A DNA stretch of 64,000 nucleotides, from assembly GCA_963920575.1 (NCBI GenBank), contig OY986963.1, positions 1,092,896 to 1,156,895 on the forward strand. Direction: 5' to 3'. Below, in pieces: positions 12,518 to 32,726 of the stretch (positions are counted from its first letter, which is position 1; every line of letters begins with the position of its first letter). The notes below the pieces were generated by a model. It searched no databases, was not told the DNA's origin, and was given only the letters and a program-made list of their open reading frames with translations. The stretch comes from Narthecium ossifragum. Lineage: Eukaryota; Streptophyta; Magnoliopsida; Dioscoreales; Nartheciaceae. The position numbers and the translations under genes were made by a program.

Positions 12518-15500
12518 ATGGCAACTCTCTTAGACATAGGGGTCTCGGCCTTCATCAACATCCTGATGGCCTTTGGGTTCTTAGTGCTCTTCGCGGTGCT
12601 AAGATTGCAGCCCATCAATGATAGGGTGTACTTCCCCAAGTGGTACATTTGTGGGCAGAGGAGGAGCCCCGGGAGGACTGGGGTGGGCAAGTTTGTGAAC
12701 CTGAATTTGAGGACGTATCTCACTTTTCTCAATTGGATGCCGCAGGCGCTGCGCATGAGCCAGGCCGAGATTATAGCGCATGCCGGCCTCGACTCCGCTG
12801 TGTATCTCCGGATCTATATTCTTGGGTATGTCTGGTTCTTGAAATTTATTAGGGTTTTTGAGAAAAGAGCGATTTAAGTGTTTGGGTTCCGTAGTGGTGC
12901 TTTAAGTTTTCATTTGAGTGGTTGGTAATGGGGCAGATCTCTCAAGTTTGCAATTTTGGCGGTTTTTTTTTATTTTAAAAAAAGTGGAATTTGGTACAAG
13001 ACTACAATGCTATACTCATGTTGGAAGGCGCGAATTTTAGTGGCTTTTGGTGGGGATTTTCACTAGTTCGCTCCGATCACGTAGTTGGTTACTTGTCGGT
13101 TTGCTTTCATTTTGAGTTGGGGTTGTGTGCGCGTAGAAAAAAGGAGCTTAATTTCTTGATGTGATTTGATGGTTATATTTCTCGGATTTTTTAAGTTATG
13201 TAGTTATTGGTGGAGAAAGTCTGTTATTAGTGTTCCCATGGTGTTGGATTCTGGTTATTGGTTCTTTTGTAAAGTTGTATTATTGCTGCCACCAGGACTT
13301 GTGTTTAGGTGGGTTAGTAATTTAACGAAAAAGCTTTTTTTCCCGCGATTTCAGTGGTTTTAATTGTGTCGGCATGTGGAACCTACGACGTTTGTAAAGA
13401 AAACCCACTGACTTGAATCTAGGTAATTTTGGTTGTTAATTGACTCGTCATTGTTGGTGGCGCCTCCTAAAAATTACTTCTAGAAATCAGTTCTCTTTTC
13501 GGAAATTGTGGGTTATCCACTATTTGTCTTATTCATCGTGCTAACTCCGGATATGGAGAGCTTTTCGTGATTCTGTTCCATGAATTAAGTTTTTGTTGGA
13601 GGCATTCTGGAATTCTTCTCTTATCCTAAGCCATCGTCTTTTCTCTTTGTCAAAACATTTGTTTTCTTTGAAGTTGGAAGCTTTACGCTTGCTGAACCTT
13701 TTGACCTTAAATGTAAACATATTATGCTCATGTTACATTTTCGATTCTGAACTACCCTTTTTCTTTTAACAGCTTGAAGATCTTTATGCCTATTACAGTA
13801 GTTGCACTATTAATCCTTATTCCAGTCAATGTCTCTGGTGGAACATTACTCAGTCTCAAGCGGGAAGTAGTTTTCAGTGACATTGATAAGCTTTCAATTT
13901 CAAATGTTAATGCTGGATCCCAAAGGTAACTTATACTGTTTTATATAATATCATCATCATCAGCAACATCTTTTGGCAGGGAGTTCATACTGATATAGTT
14001 CCACAAACTTGTCATCAACCTTCATTTACTTGTATAATTCGTTGGTTGGCTTCTCTTAGTTTATGGAGTTCTTGATGGATAGAATAGAGAAAGTCCTGAC
14101 GTGTCCTGATGTCCTGTCATATGGATAGGAACATCTGTTTCTTTCCTGCTGCTCTCCTCGTTATGCACTATATATTACACACCGACTCACATGCAAACAC
14201 CTACATATTTTTCATAGTGGTTAAGCTAAGTGGATTTTTCTAGAAGACAAAGTTGGTATATCTAGTGGGCTGATACAAATGGCTACCACTAGGATGCTAC
14301 ATGACTGTTAGTTGAGCAAATGGGTGGCTTTTGATATGAAGTGTTTATTGCTGGTAAGTGCTTCGTCAGAAGGTTGTGACTTTTGTCCAGAAATATGGGT
14401 GTCTATTGGAGCATAGTATTCAACAAAAAGTTGAATTGGGTACTGCAAGAAGGGAAAGTCAATAGAGGTCTTCAGGATTTCTAGTTGTTGCTAGGGTTGG
14501 TCTCTTGAATACTGCTGCGACTTTATAGTGGCAAATATTGACCCTTCTTTGTTCAATTATAATGTGGTTCTTTATTTTCGATTTTAGGTTCTGGGTACAC
14601 CTGCTGGCGGCGTACTTGTTCACTCTATGGACTCTCTATGTACTCTATGCAGAATATGATAAGGTAGCCTTCATGAGGCTGCATTTTCTGGCCTCACAAC
14701 ATCGCCGTGTTGACCAATTTACTGTAAGTACCAGCTGGCTGTGAAAATCTCAATTAATTAACTTATGAGCCAAAGTTTCTTGTTTTTGTTCCCATAAAAT
14801 GAAAATATTAATATGAAAATGAAGGATCTGGATGAAGTCAGATAATCTGCTTTGGCCAATTTTGACGAACTAAACTACGTGTTAAACCATTCTACAGACA
14901 AGCCATGTTATATGCAATTGAAGGCTCCTCCCAGAATTTTCATCATTGGGCTAGGTTCTTTTAGAATTCTTTACGTAATAGACTTTACGGTGCTACTGTC
15001 CATGTGCACTTCCTGGACATGACTTTGCTATAAAAAAGGAATGATCTTCAAAGGGGAAATTTCAAACTGGAAGACAGGCCGTTTCCAGAAATGAGTTAGT
15101 ATGCTTTAGTCTATTTTCAAAAGTCGTTCACTATTTGCTCAGTCTCTATTTGACAATAAAAGTTAGTTAATTTGGTCACTGTAGTAAAAAGTTCTCTCTT
15201 TGTGACAAAACCTGCATGCCTTTGCTTAAGGGGTCTGATTAGCTATGCAAATATTCAGAGAATTAACTTTGACTCTGGTTTACTAGTGTGATAATATAGC
15301 ATGCCATTCAATCGTGGTATTGACATTTTAGCACGCAATGTTTGGCTGTTACAAGTTACTGAACAAGTATACCTGCTGTTGTAAGGCTGATAGATGACCA
15401 CTCTATAGCCTCTTAAGTTCAAGACTCGTATTTTGTGGACTTATGCTCTTAAGATGTTCTTCCAGGTAGTTGTCACGAATGTGCCACACGTTTCTGGGCA

Positions 15501-18500
15501 CTCCATCTCTGAGACAGTCGATCAGTTCTTCCAGAAGAATCATCCCGATCACTATCTTGGCCATCAGGTAGCTAATACTCCTTGTAAACAGCTTAATATT
15601 CTTAACATACTCTCCTTAGTTTTAGCAAGGTTCAGAGTCTATCCTGTAAATGTCATGTCACAAGCTTCAAGATTCTCCAAAAGGGAGAAGCCTTGTTTCT
15701 TTCTTGTAATCGGCTATGGCATCAACTCAGTAGAACTGTTATTTATTTGATCTCACATCATCAGGCAGTTTATAATGCGAACAAATTTGCTCAACTTGTG
15801 AGGCGTAAAGAAAGACTCCGAAATTGGCTGGAATATTACCAACTAAAATATGAAAGACATCCAGATAAAAGGCCAACTACAAAGGTATCTCTTCATCCTT
15901 GCTCTCATTTTGACAACCTGAGCTCAATGATGACAATACTACTTTGGTATACCAGACAGGATTTCTTTGCTTTTGCGGCGACAAGGTGGATGCTATTAAT
16001 TACTACAGAGAAAGGATCAGTGACCTTGAAAAAAGAGTAAAGTCCTCCCTACAGGATGTGCTACATTCTCAAAGTTATTATATCTTGAAATCTTCAGACC
16101 CTTATAACGGACATGAAATCAAGGAAGCATAAATTTTATTAGCTAAAAACTTTAATTCCTTTTTCAAATATCTTTCGTCTGTCCCTGTTTTACAAGATAG
16201 CTCATTCTTATTATTTCATGCCTCAGATAGTGTCCGAGCGTCAGCAAATTCTTAAAGATCCAAAGGCTATAATGCCTGTCACTTTTGTCGCATTTGATTC
16301 AAGATGGGGAGCTGCAGTCTGTGCACAGACACAACAAAGCAAAAATCCCACACAGTGGTTGACTGATTGGGCACCTGAACCGCGTGATGTGTACTGGCAA
16401 AATTTGGCTATCCCGTTTGTTTCTCTCAGCATCCGAAGACTTATAATATCGGTTTTAGTGTTTGCACTGGTATTTTTTTACATGATACCCATTGCTTTCG
16501 TGCAATCTCTTGCAAATATTGAAGGCCTTGAAAAAGTTGCCCCTTTTCTCATGCCTGTGGTAAACATGTAAGTACTTCCCCTGAGAAATTTAGAGCGGTG
16601 GATTGCTGTGAATTAGTTCCATTTTATCAGTATATTTGCAATTTCAAATTGTGTTTTCGAACTATATTAGTTAGTTCTTGGTCTTCCAAAGGATGAATTC
16701 AAATTAGTATGCCCAGACCATTATGCTATCAGGGATTTATGTGAGCATAGGTTTAATGTCAATTTGTCAGATTGGTAATATAGGATACTTATAACATTGT
16801 GGATGATGATAATAGCTTTGTGATCTGTTCATAAAGATTGACCTTTTTGGGATTGTATATTGTTTTCTGATGACAATTACTGCCAAATTTTTACACGCAG
16901 AAAAGTGGTAAAGGCTTTCTTACAAGGATTTATTCCTGGACTGGCTTTGAAAATCTTTCTCTACATCCTTCCTACAGTTCTCATGATTATGTCCAAAGTG
17001 GAAGGATACCTGTCTTGGTCATCACTTGAAAGAAGGGCGGCTGCAAAATATTACTATTTCATGTTAGTAAATGTATTCTTGGGGAGCATAGTGACTGGGA
17101 CAGCTTTCGAACAACTATACACTTTCCTTCATCAACCAGCTACACAGTACTTCTCTTTAGCCTTCCTCTTGTTTCCATAGTATGTACCATGCTAGCTGAT
17201 TACTTTTCTGACATTCTTCTTTGTGGACTTACGATTTTTCAAAATGAGCAAAAATTGTTTCTTGACCTGATGATACATCGTCATAGATAAGTTTTCTCCA
17301 TGATTATACACGTCAAGAAACGTGATTGGTCATTTACAAGCTCTCAAAGTGGAGCTGATTTATAGGAGTTTGTAGATCCTGCCGTATGTCTTCTGTTTGT
17401 AAATTTGTAAGCGTTACTCCATCCTGTACTGAAGATGTAAAGTATGATGACTATTCCAGCCTCTTGCAGCACTGTTTGTAGCAAGGAATGTAATAGACAT
17501 CCCTATATATTGTGATGTCCCAAAAGTGAAAATGTTCATCAGCATGTCTGCGTGGTTCACTGCAAAAGATGTGGAGCTTGTCATTGACATATTGTGTCAT
17601 GCTAGAAACCTAATTCTGTAAGATGCAACGGCTGAATGCGCACATGAGATTTTGACCTTAAGAACAAATAATGTTCGCTGCTCTTAATTTTGCCACGGTT
17701 CTTAAGGTTTGATCCAAAAAATTGTTATGTTTGACATGGATATCGTAGTTTATGATTGAAATATGCTATTTCGGTAATTTAGGAGATTATGTAACTTCGG
17801 AATGTTTTCTTTGACCCCTGTATATATTGCAGATTGATGCTGTGAGAATTTTCATACATTACAAGAGTTTGCATCTCCCATGTTGATATTTTTCTTCTCT
17901 CACTGTTAAGTGTTTGACAATCTTAAGGTAAAATCTAGCCAAAAGCTTGATGCTGTTTAGTTGTCAAGGTTCCTAACTAGTGCTTCTTTCTATCAGATTC
18001 TTCAGTCCCTTCAAAGTTTAAGCCACAACCTATATTTGGCTTTAACTCTGGTTCCTCCTTTATAGTAGCTACGCAATCATACCAGATTGTCATAGGCTTA
18101 TGTTCTCCATTTGCCAACATGCACTTCACGCATTCAGTTTTCACTCTTGGAAGTATTCACCAGTAGTTTGTCATTTAGATATCAGTCCTGAGAAGAACCT
18201 AGTGGTGTCATGGCTGTGATTTCAGTAATCCACTTGGAACAAGAGATAATAAAGTGCATAGTTTGCAGTATTAAAACAATCCGTGCAGTCAGTAAACATG
18301 GATATGAACTCTTAACATTATGTATTGTATCTTGTTTGTATCTGATTGCCTTCACATAATAGTTAATACCCTTAATGTATTTCTCTTCTTGGCCGCACTT
18401 AGTTGTGCTTAAGATTTTGCTCAAGGTTTGATGTCTAATCATTTCTCTTTGCTATACTCATTATAGGATTCCGAGAACCATTGGAATATCGATACCCATG

Positions 18501-20209
18501 AAGGCCACATTCTTTATTACATTTATCATGGTTGATGGATGGGCTGGTATAGCAGGTGAAATTCTTCGTGTGAAGCCACTGGTCATATATCACCTGAAAA
18601 ACCTGTTTTTGGTTAAAACAGAAAGGGACAGAGAGAGGGCAATGGACCCTGGAAGTATTGCGCTTTCGGAAACTCTTCCAACTCTTCAATTGTATTTTCT
18701 TCTTGGATTAGTCTATGCCACGGTCACACCAATACTGCTTCCATTTATAGTCGTTTTCTTTGTTTTTGCATACCTCGTGTATCGACACCAGGTTAGTAAC
18801 TTGTACAGAAATTTTCTTTGCTCGATGATTTCTGCCATATGAGGTTTTTGAATTTTGTTTTCAGGCATGTAAGTTCATATAGTGTAAAAAATCATGGAAA
18901 TGCTGCCTGCTTTCTGAATATTTGATAATGATAGAGACGGCTATTCTGGCTAGTGGCACTATGATAACTTCTTAAGAATCACACTAGGTATGTAATTCCG
19001 TTTGTTGGAGTCAAAAATTAAACTGGCTTACAAAGTCTTCTGGTTGACCTTGTGACTCACTAAGTTGGTTGAGAACATTTTCTGAAAATTCTTAAATTGG
19101 GGTTGTTTCATGTTTTAATGTTCCTTAAGTATGGTTGCCATTTCCAAATATTTGATAGGTACTAGTGTTGAAATCATCATACCATCTACTTACAAGAAGT
19201 TCAACTACTTGAGAAGTTTGACATATAACAGGCCTTTCCTTATATTTTCCGATAACAACATGTTTGCTTGATGTGCCTATTTAGATAATATTTGTACTCT
19301 ACCATCATTGTTTGCATCATTTTGTGGCTCGCTTTGAGAATTGTCTTTTTATAGTCTAACTCAAACCATTCACAGATTATTAATGTCTACAATCAACAAT
19401 ATGAAAGTTCTGGTGCATTTTGGCCACATGTTCATGGCCGCATAATTATAAGCCTGTTGATATCCCAAATACTTCTGCTTGGTCTGCTCAGCACAAAGGA
19501 AGCTGCCGACTCCACTCCTTTGCTTATAGTCTTACCAGTATTGACGATATGGTTTCATCGATACTGCAAGACCCGATTTGAACCCGCATTCAGAAACTAT
19601 CCCCTTGAGGTTGGTGATAACATGCTTGGGCTTCTGAAGTCTCATTCCTTTCTTCTTTCCCGTAATTAACAAACTTCTCATTCACATTTTGGTGATTTGG
19701 CTCATTTTCCCTTCATTTATGTGAAAAAGATGTTTTCGATGAAGTCAAAGCCACTTTTCTTAATGAATGCTAAATGGCTTTCGGTTGCTTGCAAATGTTG
19801 TCATATATGAAGGCTAAATACAACCTAAACATTTTATTTTTTATTTCATTGATAATGACTAAACATGGTACAAAATAAAATAACGAAAAAGTAAATCTCG
19901 TCATTCTAGGAGCATTTTCATAACTCAATCAACTTAGTTTTTTGTTGACATTTTTCTCTGTGATTTCAGGAAGCTACGGAGAAAGACGCATTGGAGCAAT
20001 CCTCTGAACCGAACCTCAACCTCAAACAATACCTAGCGGACGCATACTTGCACCCGATCTTCCACTCCTTCGAGGAAGCTGTGGAGATGTTAGAGGTCAG
20101 AGTAGACAAAGCCCAAACCCAGACTCATGCTGCTTCTTCCATGAGGAGTGAGGCTAGCTCCTCATCGTCGTCGCCTCGTTATGTGTATCACTATGACATC
20201 GAATCTTGA
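12518..20209 (+). CDS. OSCA1: OSCA1/CSC1-type hyperosmolality-gated calcium-permeable channel
   Basis: Eleven exons encode 761 residues, close to the usual 770 or so of OSCA1-clade proteins: 12518-12825, 13773-13925, 14588-14723, 15466-15567, 15765-15884, 15956-16036, 16227-16567, 16901-17146, 18467-18791, 19376-19609 and 19970-20209 (TGA). All junctions are GT-AG and phases close. These TMEM16-like channels of the plasma membrane open on membrane tension or osmotic stress and pass calcium. In order one sees the N-terminal helix (MATLLDIGVSAFINILMAFG), the YFPKWYICGQR segment, two further helices around exons 2-3, a cytosolic RNA-recognition-like domain (VVVTNVPHVSG, then GFLCFCGDKVDAINYY), the conserved FVAFDSRWGAAVCAQT and WAPEPRDVYWQNL, and then the pore-lining helices (for example GFIPGLALKIFLYILPTVL and ETLPTLQLYFLLGLVYA). 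It ends with a Ser-rich tail. Clade assignment is firm; the exact orthologue is not. Confidence 0.93.
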
Positions 20210-21600
20210 ATATTCTTTACTAGCCAGCCTACGTCAAATGTGATTCTCTACTCGGAATCTCCCACGCTTGGCTTCTTCGATTACTGTCAATTCTTTACCC
20301 TGCTAACCATTGATGTAAAATGCAAGTGTGTTTTGGACTGGGTTGATGAATTAGCTGCTCTTTTGGGCTGTGCAGGACTAATTCGTCGTGCGTCTTCAGT
20401 TATCTGTATCTGAATATTGTATGACTTGATGTTGTATGATTTAAAGTCATATAGAAATATGATGGCTAATTTTAACACCTGTTACTTGCTTCTGTGTCGC
20501 ATTATTCGGTGTTTTTTCTCGTCCGAAATTGAGAATTTTTTTTTTTGGCATGAAATCTGGTGTGTCTGCAGATAAAATACCAAATAGTAGCAGATCAGTG
20601 AACTCTTGAAGCTCGTGTGGGTGTCGATGATGATGTGGTATATTGTTGGGCTTTTAAACTCTTTTTTTTGCTCCTCTTAGCAGACGTGGCAACTCTCTAG
20701 AAGAAGAAACGTGATTCTCCTTCGCCGAGGAGACCGCTCCCGTCCCGGCGCTGCCCGGTCCCGCCCGCTTTTGATCCGCCTCACCGTCGTCGTCTTCGAT
20801 GAGGCCGCGGCCCTCGAGGCCACCCTCGCCGCCGACAACCTCCGTGACTTCTCCGCCGCTTTCGGCCTCCATCTCGCCGTCGACGTTGTTCGCCTCGACC
20901 ATCTTGGGGTTATGGTCCTCTCAGGAGTCCGAATCACCCTTGACGAGGTCGTTGGCGTCGTCCTCGCCCCTGTCGCGCTCCACCTACTCGGTGGTAGTGT
21001 CGATGATCACGTCATCAAAACCAATCAAAATAGATGAAATCAGTCAAAATTGAACATAATGACCGGTTTGTTGTGACTCAGCCTAACAACGTCTACTTGC
21101 TTGAACTAAATTGCTAGGTTTTGAAATTATATGATAGTTTTATGTGATTTTAAAAGATGAGGGTAATAGAATATTAATCCCTAAAAGTACATGGTATCAA
21201 AGTGTTTTTTGATCAAGAATTTATGCTACAGGCCCTCAACATCCACGTGTCTTGCCACATCATTGTACACCTCAGCGATTTGTCCCCCATCACTATTCTA
21301 TTTTATCTGCAGACCATCTTGGACGGCGCCAGCACGACATTGATTTGGGCAGGCAGTCGGCCACGGTTGCGCCGCCGACTCCACCGGCGACGCGCTTCCC
21401 GCGTGTCTCCTTCGCGTACATACTGCATCCACGTGGTCACCATCGGGTGGATCCCACCATCATCCACCTCGCCATTTGTTTTGCTTTGCGGGATCCAACG
21501 GTGGATGTTTGTTTTGTATTGAATCTTGTGATGGAGATCCCAGGGCTGGCTACCAGGAGATCATTTCCTCAAGATACGCGCGGGCCCTCTCTCTTGATCC
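20210..21600. other. Intergenic region with a GC-rich island
   Basis: 20210-20640 is AT-rich 3' flank of the channel gene. Near 20690-21010 there is a GC-rich block that is open in several frames on both strands, the longest about 110 codons. None gives a family I recognise, and neither strand shows a convincing start context or splice pattern. It may be a decayed gene fragment or a GC-rich promoter patch. 21060-21200 is AT-rich with nothing clear. 21300-21600 is GC-rich again and is probably the proximal promoter of the next gene. Confidence 0.45.
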
Positions 21601-21601
21601 C

Positions 21602-21608
21602 TATAAAT
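21602..21608 (+). promoter_or_regulatory. Probable TATA box of the cytidylyltransferase gene
   Basis: CTATAAATG lies 169 bp upstream of the chosen start codon at 21777. It is followed about 55 bp later by a CT-rich stretch (21653-21666) that looks like the start of a leader. Spacing fits a transcription start near 21635. This is inferred from position and motif only. Confidence 0.5.
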
Positions 21609-21776
21609 GTATCTCCCGCTCTCCGATTTGTGCTCGCGCCCTCGAACTTCAACTCTCTCTCTCTCTGTGGATCTCTAGGATCGCGTGCCGCCGGACAATC
21701 GGAAACCAAACCCTCGTGAAACCCCTTGACGGCTTCCGCTGTACCCGATCCCTTCCTGTATCCTTTGAGCGATCTG

Positions 21777-29659
<7,883 letters not shown>

Positions 29660-30765
29660 TCAAATTCTTTGGGAAGAGTCTTGAAGATGATCGCCTTCGG
29701 CGTATCATAGTTGGCCGTTCTCTGTGTAGCCAGGTTGTATCTGAAGGATCTTACCTCTAAAAGAATTTAATCTTATCCTTGAGGACAGCAGCTGTTTCTA
29801 CGCTTCGTTTCCCATTTTCGGCCTTTGAGCGCATCTTACCTTCCTTTGTCAGAGCTGCAAGAAATGTTGGTTGAACGGCTTGTACAAAATAAATCGGCCA
29901 GGTTTTGTATTCTATTTATTTTCCTTAATCTGCAGTAACATTTTCCTGAATCAATTCAAAGCTTGTCATGTTAAATTATGCTTCTTCGGAGGTGTCTCTT
30001 GAATGTGTTGTACCTCGCTTTTATGTGTCCCATTTTTTTGGTTAGCTGGCTGATTGGTTCTATCATTTCTTCTTTCGTATGTATAAATTTGTCTGTTTGA
30101 ATATGATATAAGAGTATTTTTGAGCCTCTTATTCAAAAGGGGGCAAATGCTTCTGCATGCATAATTCATTCATTCATTAATAATGCTCCAGCATGATCCC
30201 GTGCAAAATTTCAGCAGACGTCGGAGGTGCCTTCTTTTTTGTTAATATGCTAATGGTTGCCTAATTATCCTTCGTCTTGTAAAGCTCTCTCTATTGAATT
30301 ATTGCAATTTTTTTGTCCATATTCAAGTGGGCGATAAAGCTATGTCCACGTCGTGGTGAAACGTGATGCCAGTATGATGTGGAGCATAGATTACCGTGCC
30401 AACTCAGTGTACTGGTCACCAACATGGTCCGAATATTGGGTCTGTCCCGATTGGCGCACACAGTGACAGAATGGAATTCGCCTAACTCAGTGTACTGGTC
30501 ACCGACGTCTTATAAGGACACTCTTCTATCCATCTTTGGCTTTTACTCGGTTTGGGAAAGGTTAAAGATGTAACTCCAAGTTACGTCTTTAATGATATGA
30601 TTAAAAAAATAAAAGGTCACGCCAGCGTGGCGCTGACGTGGCTAAATCAGACATACTTTCATAAATACTTTCTTCAGAGGCATATTATAATAATTATTTA
30701 TTAAAATAATATTATTTTTAAAAAATTTCTATATTTTAGGGGAAATTACATACATATATATATAT
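29660..30765. other. 3' flank of CCT and intergenic DNA
   Basis: 29660-30180 is the likely 3' UTR and flank. No gene is seen in the rest. A 20-bp perfect direct repeat (annotated separately) and an AT-rich stretch at 30600-30760, ending in a short (AT)n tract, are the only structure noted. Confidence 0.55.
30401..30503. repeat. 20-bp direct repeat pair
   Basis: AACTCAGTGTACTGGTCACC occurs at 30401-30420 and again at 30484-30503, separated by 63 bp. The intervening sequence is unrelated to either copy. It is too long to be chance in this composition, but no element type is evident. Confidence 0.7.
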
Positions 30766-31573
30766 GGTGCGGCTATCCGCACCACGATTTAAACTCAACA
30801 CACCACAAAAAATGTTTTTGATAAAAATAAAAAACAAAAATCCTAAACTACCCTCACCATCTAGCTCCCCCACCCCACCACTCCGGCAGCCCTCCCTCCC
30901 TCTCGCGTTCTCTCTCTCCCGTGGCCGGCCGGCCTCCCTCTCCACCCCGGCGGTGGCCCCTCCACCACCTCTTCACGGCGGCAGCCACTGCCGACCTTCC
31001 ACCACCTCTCCACCATGGCAGCCGTCGCCAGCCGCGGGAGAGAGAGAAGGCGAGAGAGAGAGAGAGAGGGAAGTAGGAGGCCGGCCGCGAGAGAGAGAGA
31101 GAAAGCGAGAGGGAGGGAGGGGGCGCAAGAGAGAGAGAAGCGAGAGAGAGGGAGGCCGGCCGGCCGGCCACGGGAGAGAGAGAACGCGAGAGGGAGGGAG
31201 GGAGGCCGGCCAGCCGCGAGAGAGAGAGAGAGAGAGAAAGCGAGAGAGAGAGAGAAGCGAGAGAGAGGGAGGGAGGCCGCCGGGAGAGAGAGACCACGGG
31301 AGAGAGGGAGGCCGCCGGGAGAGAGAGAGGGGGAAGAGGGAGGCCGGGGGAGAGAAAGAGAGAGGGCGTGGGAGAGAGAGAGAGGGCGCCGGCGAGAGAG
31401 AGGCCGGAGGAGAGAGAGGCCGCGGGAGAGAGAGGCTGCCGGAGCTGGGAGAGAGATCGCCGGGAGTGAGCATCGGGAGAGAGGGAGAGGGGGTAGAGTG
31501 GGGTTTTTGTTTTTTATTTTTATAAAAAATAATTTTCGTGGTGTGTTGAGTACAAACAGTGGTGTGAATAGCC
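30766..31573. mobile_element. GA-rich inverted-repeat element, copy 1
   Basis: The ends are inverted repeats: GGCTATCCGCACCAC, then CTCAACACACCAC and GATAAAAATAAAAAACAAAAA on the left, mirrored on the right by TTTTTGTTTTTTATTTTTAT, GTGGTGTGTTGAG and GTGGTGTGAATAGCC. The core is extremely rich in GAGAGA and GCCGGCC. Inside it, 30890-30942 (CT-rich, with CCCGTGGCCGGCCGG) is an almost perfect reverse complement of 31146-31202. Long open frames here encode only Arg-Glu or Ser-Leu repeats and are not genes. The same terminal sequence and core type recur at 38017-39786, so this is a family of non-autonomous DNA elements. No clear target duplication was found for this copy. Confidence 0.75.
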
Positions 31574-32726
31574 TGAAAACATTTAATTTTACATAATTAC
31601 CCTTGAATACCCTTGACTCTATTAAATGTCAAACACCCAAATCTGTATACCTAAGTTAAATTTCAGTTATCATCAACCGGTATAAAGGTCTACCATTAGA
31701 AAGATGAAATGTGCATACATAGCGACGATAACATATGAAAATATGACAATTTTTGAGTTCATATCTTGCTTGTTGTCCACTCAAACCAATCACTAAGGTG
31801 TAAATAATAATCTTTCAAAAAGCCGGTACTTCCAAGCAGAAAGTCGGTACTTCCAAGCAGGGAACGTCATTCTTCCAGTAATGGTGAGTGAGGAGCGCCC
31901 CCCCATGGAGGTGAGAAGCACTTAAAAAAATCGGAGATCTAAGGGTCATTGGGGTTTCTATTTGAGAGAATTTTTTGTATTTTTTATATTTTTTAGGGTT
32001 TTTTGGGCTTTTAGGGTAGAGAGAAAGGAGATGACCATTAGAAAGTATAAAAAGTTATTCGACCCACCACCGTTAGCCTCAAACGGCACCAAGGGGGATA
32101 TTCCCTTATTTGATGAAAAAGTGATTCGAGAGATAACCATATAAATATGATGGAAAATGATTTGCGTACATGACCACGTGATAATGTACAACGTGGCCAT
32201 GTACATCGCACCATTACCGATGGATTAGACCGATTGAACGGCATGTATATGTACCCTAATCGTGACCCAAATATGATATGTTTTTGGGAGGTAATTTCGT
32301 AAATTTTGAGAATTTAGAAATAATTATGTAAATTCATAGGTTTTCGGGTTTATATATCTAACCTCTCCGATATTTTATCGTATAGAGTATAAACACGAGT
32401 CACATGCAGAGACTATTTAATAATCTTGTTTGGCAATTGTTTAAGCCTAATAATTTCAAGAAAGTCTCTTAATTTCGTTAGCTCTGGCCTCCATGGTTCT
32501 TAGATTTGATCAATCTTTTCCTACTGCAATTAAGATCAATGCCATCCATCAACCAAACATCGATAGGGGTTCCCAAACCCGCGGGAAAGTAACTGTAAAC
32601 GTCCATTGGAAACATATTTATAGCCAATCCTGTTCCACTCCCAATGGCTGCTTCCGACCACACGATCTCTACCTCAAGAGTAGCAGGACGAGGAACGTTA
32701 CCTGCCGAGCAATCTTTCCATCACCA
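31574..32726. other. Upstream region of PLGG1
   Basis: No gene before the PLGG1 start. GGTACTTCCAAGCAG occurs twice in tandem at about 31826-31860. 31950-32010 is T-rich. A TATA-like GAGTATAAACA near 32385 could serve PLGG1. An ATG at 32493 is in frame with PLGG1 and open for 78 codons, so the CDS might begin earlier (see that entry). Confidence 0.5.

Noticed and set aside
30764..31596. Open frames of 150-250 codons on both strands
   Set aside because: They translate to Arg-Glu, Arg-Gly or Ser-Leu runs imposed by the GAGAGA/CTCTCT core of the inverted-repeat element; no family or start context supports them.
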